This document shows positions 59,881 through 64,000 of a stretch of 64,000 nt of DNA, one piece after another. Under the pieces are notes generated by a model. It saw only the letters and a list, made by a program, of their open reading frames with translations, made no database searches and was not told the origin of the DNA. The DNA lies in contig OY829662.1 of the NCBI GenBank assembly GCA_963691815.1, positions 19,436,276 through 19,500,275 of the forward strand, read 5' to 3'. The position numbers were made by a program, and so were the translations under genes. Position 1 is the first letter of the stretch, and each line of letters starts with the position of its first letter. Origin of the DNA: Echiichthys vipera (Eukaryota; Chordata; Actinopteri; Perciformes; Trachinidae).

Positions 59881-61102
59881 AACACAAAACCTCTCTCGCA
59901 GGAACGCTCTGAACCCATAACAAAAAAAAGATAAAAGGGCAAGCTTTCCTACGTTACCAAACACACTATAAAATTCAAAATGCAAAACCATATTGCATCT
60001 TTCTTGCAGCATTTCTTTGAACAGCAGATAATGAAGCCGTCTCTGGATTTCACCGAAACACAAGTCAGACTGCATACAGCTCTGACAGCTCAGTGGTTTT
60101 TTAAAGTTATTGAACACACGAACGCCGACGTTACAGGATGTGTCAACCTCCTTGACATGATAACACCCTTAGGAAAAGGTAGCAAAAACTGCTTTACCGT
60201 GTCTATACATAATCACCCTGAGGCCTGTCTCATGCATTCCTGTCTGCATTTTCAACAAGGAGAGGGACAGTCAAAGTCAAAGCTACAGAGTCTTATGCCC
60301 TTGCTTCGTCCACTAGCGTCACATCTGTTCCTTTTATCCTTGAGCATTTCTGTTGAGATCAGTCCTAACAGTGGCAGTGGGGGTTTTGTTACCGCTACTC
60401 TTACCTTGATAAATGTGGTAATTCCTTGTATATAATCCTAAGGAGACGCTAAACTGCATTGTAGACTTCCAGAGGTGAAGTGCTGCAGCTTGGGGTTTTA
60501 TACATTTTGGTATAAGTGTAATAACGCCTGCTTCTTCATTCATGTTGCTTTTCTGTGTTTGGCACACGCTTCTCCTCTCACGCCACATCCCTGCTCTTGC
60601 TTCCTGTCACTCGCGCTGCGTATAAAGAAAAAAACATCTAAATAAATAATAGCCTTTCCCTCCTCAAACGTCTCTGGATGTGTGTGCTTACTTCTCAAGC
60701 ATCTGGGTGTCTGGGCCTATTCTGTACCTACGATTCAGCCTGCCTCGCTGCATAGCCGAGCGGTCACAAATTGTTCTTCAAATGGTGGGTGACAGCACAC
60801 TGTTGGCTGCAGGCGACAGGGGACATAACACTGGCAACAGTCTGTAGCAAGCTCGAGTTTTACATCCTTTTAACATTAAGAAACATGAGGGCTAAAACTG
60901 TACTGGGCAGGAAGGGAGAGCTAAATCATTCAACAAATTTAATTTGGGATTTGGGATCAAAGCTTGCATGGAGTCCTTTAAGGCAGTTTTTTTAAAGCAA
61001 GAGACAAGACCTGAAAACAGGATAACAATGTGTGTTTGTTTCATGAATGTCAAACAATCCGGTTCGATTGAAACCAATTACGACAACCTAACAGAACGTT
61101 TT

Positions 61103-61434
61103 AGAAGAATTCCTCTATTAGTCCTGCAACGGGGAAATTCAAGTTTTTCACTCTATTATTGTTATTCATGTAACACACACACATGCACAGACAGGACCTA
61201 TATACATGCAACTAATGGAGAGATGTCAGAGCGAGGGGGCTGCCAGTGACCGGCGCCCCGAGCAGTTGGGGGTTCGTTGCCTTGCTCAACAGCACCTCGG
61301 GAGTGCCCAGGAGATGAACTGGCACCTCTCCAGCCACCAGTCCAAGCTACATTCATGGTCCACACAGGGACTTGAGCCTGCGACCCTCCGGTTCCCAGCC
61401 AGGTCACCTATGGACTGAGCTACTGCCGCCCCCA
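61103..61434 (-). mobile_element. tRNA-derived SINE, family A, copy 4 (most complete)
   Basis: 332 bp. On the minus strand: 'gggcggcagtagctcagtcc' (box A), then 'cgcaggctcaagtccctgtg' (box B), 'gtggctggagaggtgccagt', 'ctgttgagcaaggcaacgaa', 'tgcatgtatataggtcctgt', then 'gaatttccccgttgcaggac' and a TTC tail reduced to one unit. Serves as the reference for the other copies. Confidence 0.9.
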
Positions 61435-62182
61435 GTTTTATGTCTTTTTCATGTGTTTATAAAATTCTTATTTGAGGCTCTAGTACTAAAATGATTCAAT
61501 TAAAATTAACATTACTTCCACACTCAGAGCGTGATCAAATCGTCCTCTTTTAAATCATCTGTAGCCTTTATTATTCTAAGTATTGCTGTGTATACCCAGG
61601 GGGTTCAACTAACAGTTTGAACTGCAGCGCTGAGGACAAGACGTCAAGCAGCTCAGTCCTTACTTGTTACGACAAAACTCTGTTTGATACTCCCGTTGCT
61701 CTGGGCTACTGTCATTGCTGCTGTCATCCACTCCTCCACTGTCCCTGTCACTACCTGCTGCATCTCTCCTCTCCTCTTTTGTTTTTGAAGGATTTAAATA
61801 CGATGACTTTATTCGGTTTGGGAGCAAAGTTGCAGGTTTGTGAAAGCTGCGAATCAAAAACCAATAGACAAAATAGTAAAGCCATGGAGGCTGAGAGCAG
61901 GTCATGTACACAACAAGAGCCATACATTTGCATACTTTATCCAGGGTTTCGTGTTTCAAGGGCTTTGGTATGGTGTCTGAGAGAGCAACAGACAAAACAC
62001 AAATATCTGCAAAACTTTCAGAACACAACATAGAAGTTTTCCTGACACACACAAAACTGAAGAACACACTGTAATTAGTAGCACAACAATAGCATGCATA
62101 CAGCCAATACCTGAATCATGCATCATAAAGTTAACACTACGATTAAAAGGTATAACTTTTCCACATTAAAATGTCCAAACTA

Positions 62183-62198
62183 CTACTACTACTACTAC
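62183..62198. repeat. (ACT)n microsatellite
   Basis: Five ACT units. Confidence 0.85.
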
Positions 62199-63269
62199 AA
62201 CTCGACCTATGTTTTATATTTTATTGTATAGTTGTTACATTATCCCAAATGTTTCCAACAATGCTCAAACCAGAGAAATCTATTATTTCATTCAGGTAAT
62301 AGTCTGTTATGTTGTGTTGTGCGTAAATTACGTCATGCATCAGTGACGTGGTTGTCTGCCAGATGGCATTTATTTGTTTTTTATCCAGTTATAAGTCACA
62401 TTTTAACAATATACTTTTGAGATGTCGTTCGGATGAAGGATTTTAGTCGTCTGGATCCCTCTTACAAACAAGCTGCTGCAGCTCACAGACCCGCCGTGTT
62501 TTCCAGTGTTTTATTACCGGATCCATTTGTTTTGGTGAGCAGGAGACCTCTGGGGAGAATTCAGCTCCCAGTAAAACGTCTTGAAGGATGAACACTGAAG
62601 GAAACCTAACTGGAAGGAGCTGACTGCAATGTGGGAAAAGAAAACTCCCATGATCCTACGCTTCCTCACAACTTCACCGGACTTCATCTTTTATTGTTTT
62701 GATTAAGGTAGCCCTAGCGGTAGACAATTACATATTGTGCATTTAACAGGTTAGCTAATATTTGAATGTCATTGAATATTCAAGATATTCATCAGGTTCA
62801 AGTGTCCCCCGGATAGTTCTGTTATGTACAACTCCCAACCTTGTACTAAGTCACTTTTTTCTCAATACCTAACTTAAAAAATAGTATTACTAAACGTATT
62901 ACTTTGAATCAAAAGTAAAAAATGGCATACAACCTTTTATCTTAAAATAAAACATAAAGCTCTCTCCTACCCTCTTCTCTCAGCCACTGGGGTTTGAACT
63001 TCGGACAACTGGCAGCTGCATAAGTGTGTCTTTGTTATCCATCACACCGGCAAAACAAATTTATATAATAATGACAATATTTCCAGTTGACTGAGAGTTA
63101 CACAGTAATTTACACTGACGAAAACTGCCGCAAATCCCACTTTTTTATTAATTGGGCTTGATGTCAGACTGCCGAGAAAGAAGAAAAAACGTCTGAAAGA
63201 GGGCATTGACAGCAGTCTGTATCCTGAGATGATCTGCTCGGGGGGGTTTAGACTGGTTACCCCTGGTTA

Positions 63270-63550
63270 GGGGCGGCAGTAGCTCAGTCCATAGGTGACT
63301 CGGCTATGTCACCTCCTGGGCACTGCCGAGGTGCTGTTGAGCAAGGCACCGAACCCCCGACTGCTCGGAGCGCCGATCCATTGGCTGCCCCCTCGCTCTG
63401 ACATCTCCCCGTTAATTGCATGTATATAGGTCCTGTTTGTGCATGTGTGTATTTCGGGCCTGTGTGTTTGTAACGTGAATAATAACAGAGTGAAAAAATT
63501 GAATTTCCCTTGCGGGATAAATAAAAGTAAATTCTTCTTCTTCTTCTTCT
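63270..63550 (+). mobile_element. tRNA-derived SINE, family A, copy 5
   Basis: Starts 'ggggcggcagtagctcagtc' and ends 'gaatttcccttgcgggataa' ataaaagtaaa plus a (TTC)5 tail. The box B region is deleted: 'gtgactcggct' joins directly to 'atgtcacctcctgggcactg'. Confidence 0.88.
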
Positions 63551-63621
63551 ACCCATAAACACGTTTACCTCATTATTTGAAACTTTGGTCATGTTTAGCG
63601 TGAACATCTGACATTATAACA

Positions 63622-63638
63622 ATATATATATATATATG
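63622..63638. repeat. (AT)n microsatellite
   Basis: About eight AT units. Confidence 0.85.
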
Positions 63639-64000
63639 AAAGTAAATAAGGATAAGCATAATAGGTCCACTTTAAGCTATTTCATTGAAAAGAAAAATGG
63701 TTGACTTGAGAGATATGGGCTGAATGCTAGCCTGCCACAAATACTGCATTCCATGGCAAAGTCCTTTCAAACGTTTGTAAGCAAAATGTTTGTTTGTGTG
63801 GATTGAGACTTTACCTGGTAGAAGTGGTTTGGATTTGGAATAATTTAATAATAAAATGGTGGCGGCAAGTATTGTTGTGTTTGAATTATTTACAGTAAAT
63901 ACTACAGGAAAATAAAAGCGAGGGACTGGCAACTAACCTTTTTTTTTACTCTAGCCATCATGTGCTGTTCTACAGTCAAAATTTCTTAGACAAGGTAAAA

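Overview
The window is vertebrate, almost certainly teleost fish, nuclear DNA. It is AT-rich, mostly non-coding and full of microsatellites and interspersed repeats of the kinds common in fish genomes: an L2-clade LINE with a TTGAA-repeat tail, a Rex3/RTE-like fragment, tRNA-derived SINEs, hAT and Tc1/pogo relics. I cannot name the species.

The only host gene I can support is on the minus strand: six consecutive internal exons of asic2, an acid-sensing (proton-gated) sodium channel of the DEG/ENaC family. In transcription order the exons are 31428-31278, 17615-17488, 7901-7751, 7573-7517, 2067-1914 and 588-497. All have GT-AG borders and their phases join without a break, giving about 244 residues from the region after TM1 to just before TM2. 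The first coding exon (N-terminus and TM1) must lie beyond 64000. The exon carrying the selectivity filter and TM2 must lie before position 1. The introns are 1.3, 5.4, 0.18, 9.6 and 13.7 kb, plus more than 32.5 kb of the 5' intron at the right end.

The introns hold the mobile-element content. 1-455: eroded L2-type LINE fragment. 5180-5960: unclassified repeat and a Rex3-like RT fragment. 8512-8710: 17-bp minisatellite. 11145-14884: near-complete L2 LINE with an uninterrupted 982-codon endonuclease/RT reading frame. 16027-16318: tRNA-derived SINE ('family A' here). 18855-19388: pogo-like deletion element that keeps a small DNA-binding-domain ORF. 19815-20420: dispersed repeats. 21683-22346: Tc1 relic. 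22752-23297: possible TA-flanked MITE. 29448-30631: two further tRNA-derived repeats. 32708-32890 and 46694-46887: two copies of a fold-back hAT-like MITE. 35910-36225: SINE whose head is an inverted duplication. 38177-38399 and 56376-56497: L2 3' ends. 38981-39216: LINE tail nested in an older repeat. 44786-45436: two SINEs side by side. 49631-49903: LINE-like tail next to a perfect 69-bp inverted repeat. 51694-52237: hAT element with a perfect 8-bp target duplication. 58939-63550: three more family A SINEs.

I saw no second host gene, no RNA gene outside SINEs, no CRISPR array and no operon-like system. Nothing here reads as a new multi-gene system. The most notable items are the intact L2 reading frame, the perfect hairpin, the two fold-back structures, the pogo-derived mini-ORF, the 3'-tail motif shared by SINEs and LINEs, and the UG repeats flanking asic2 exon c.
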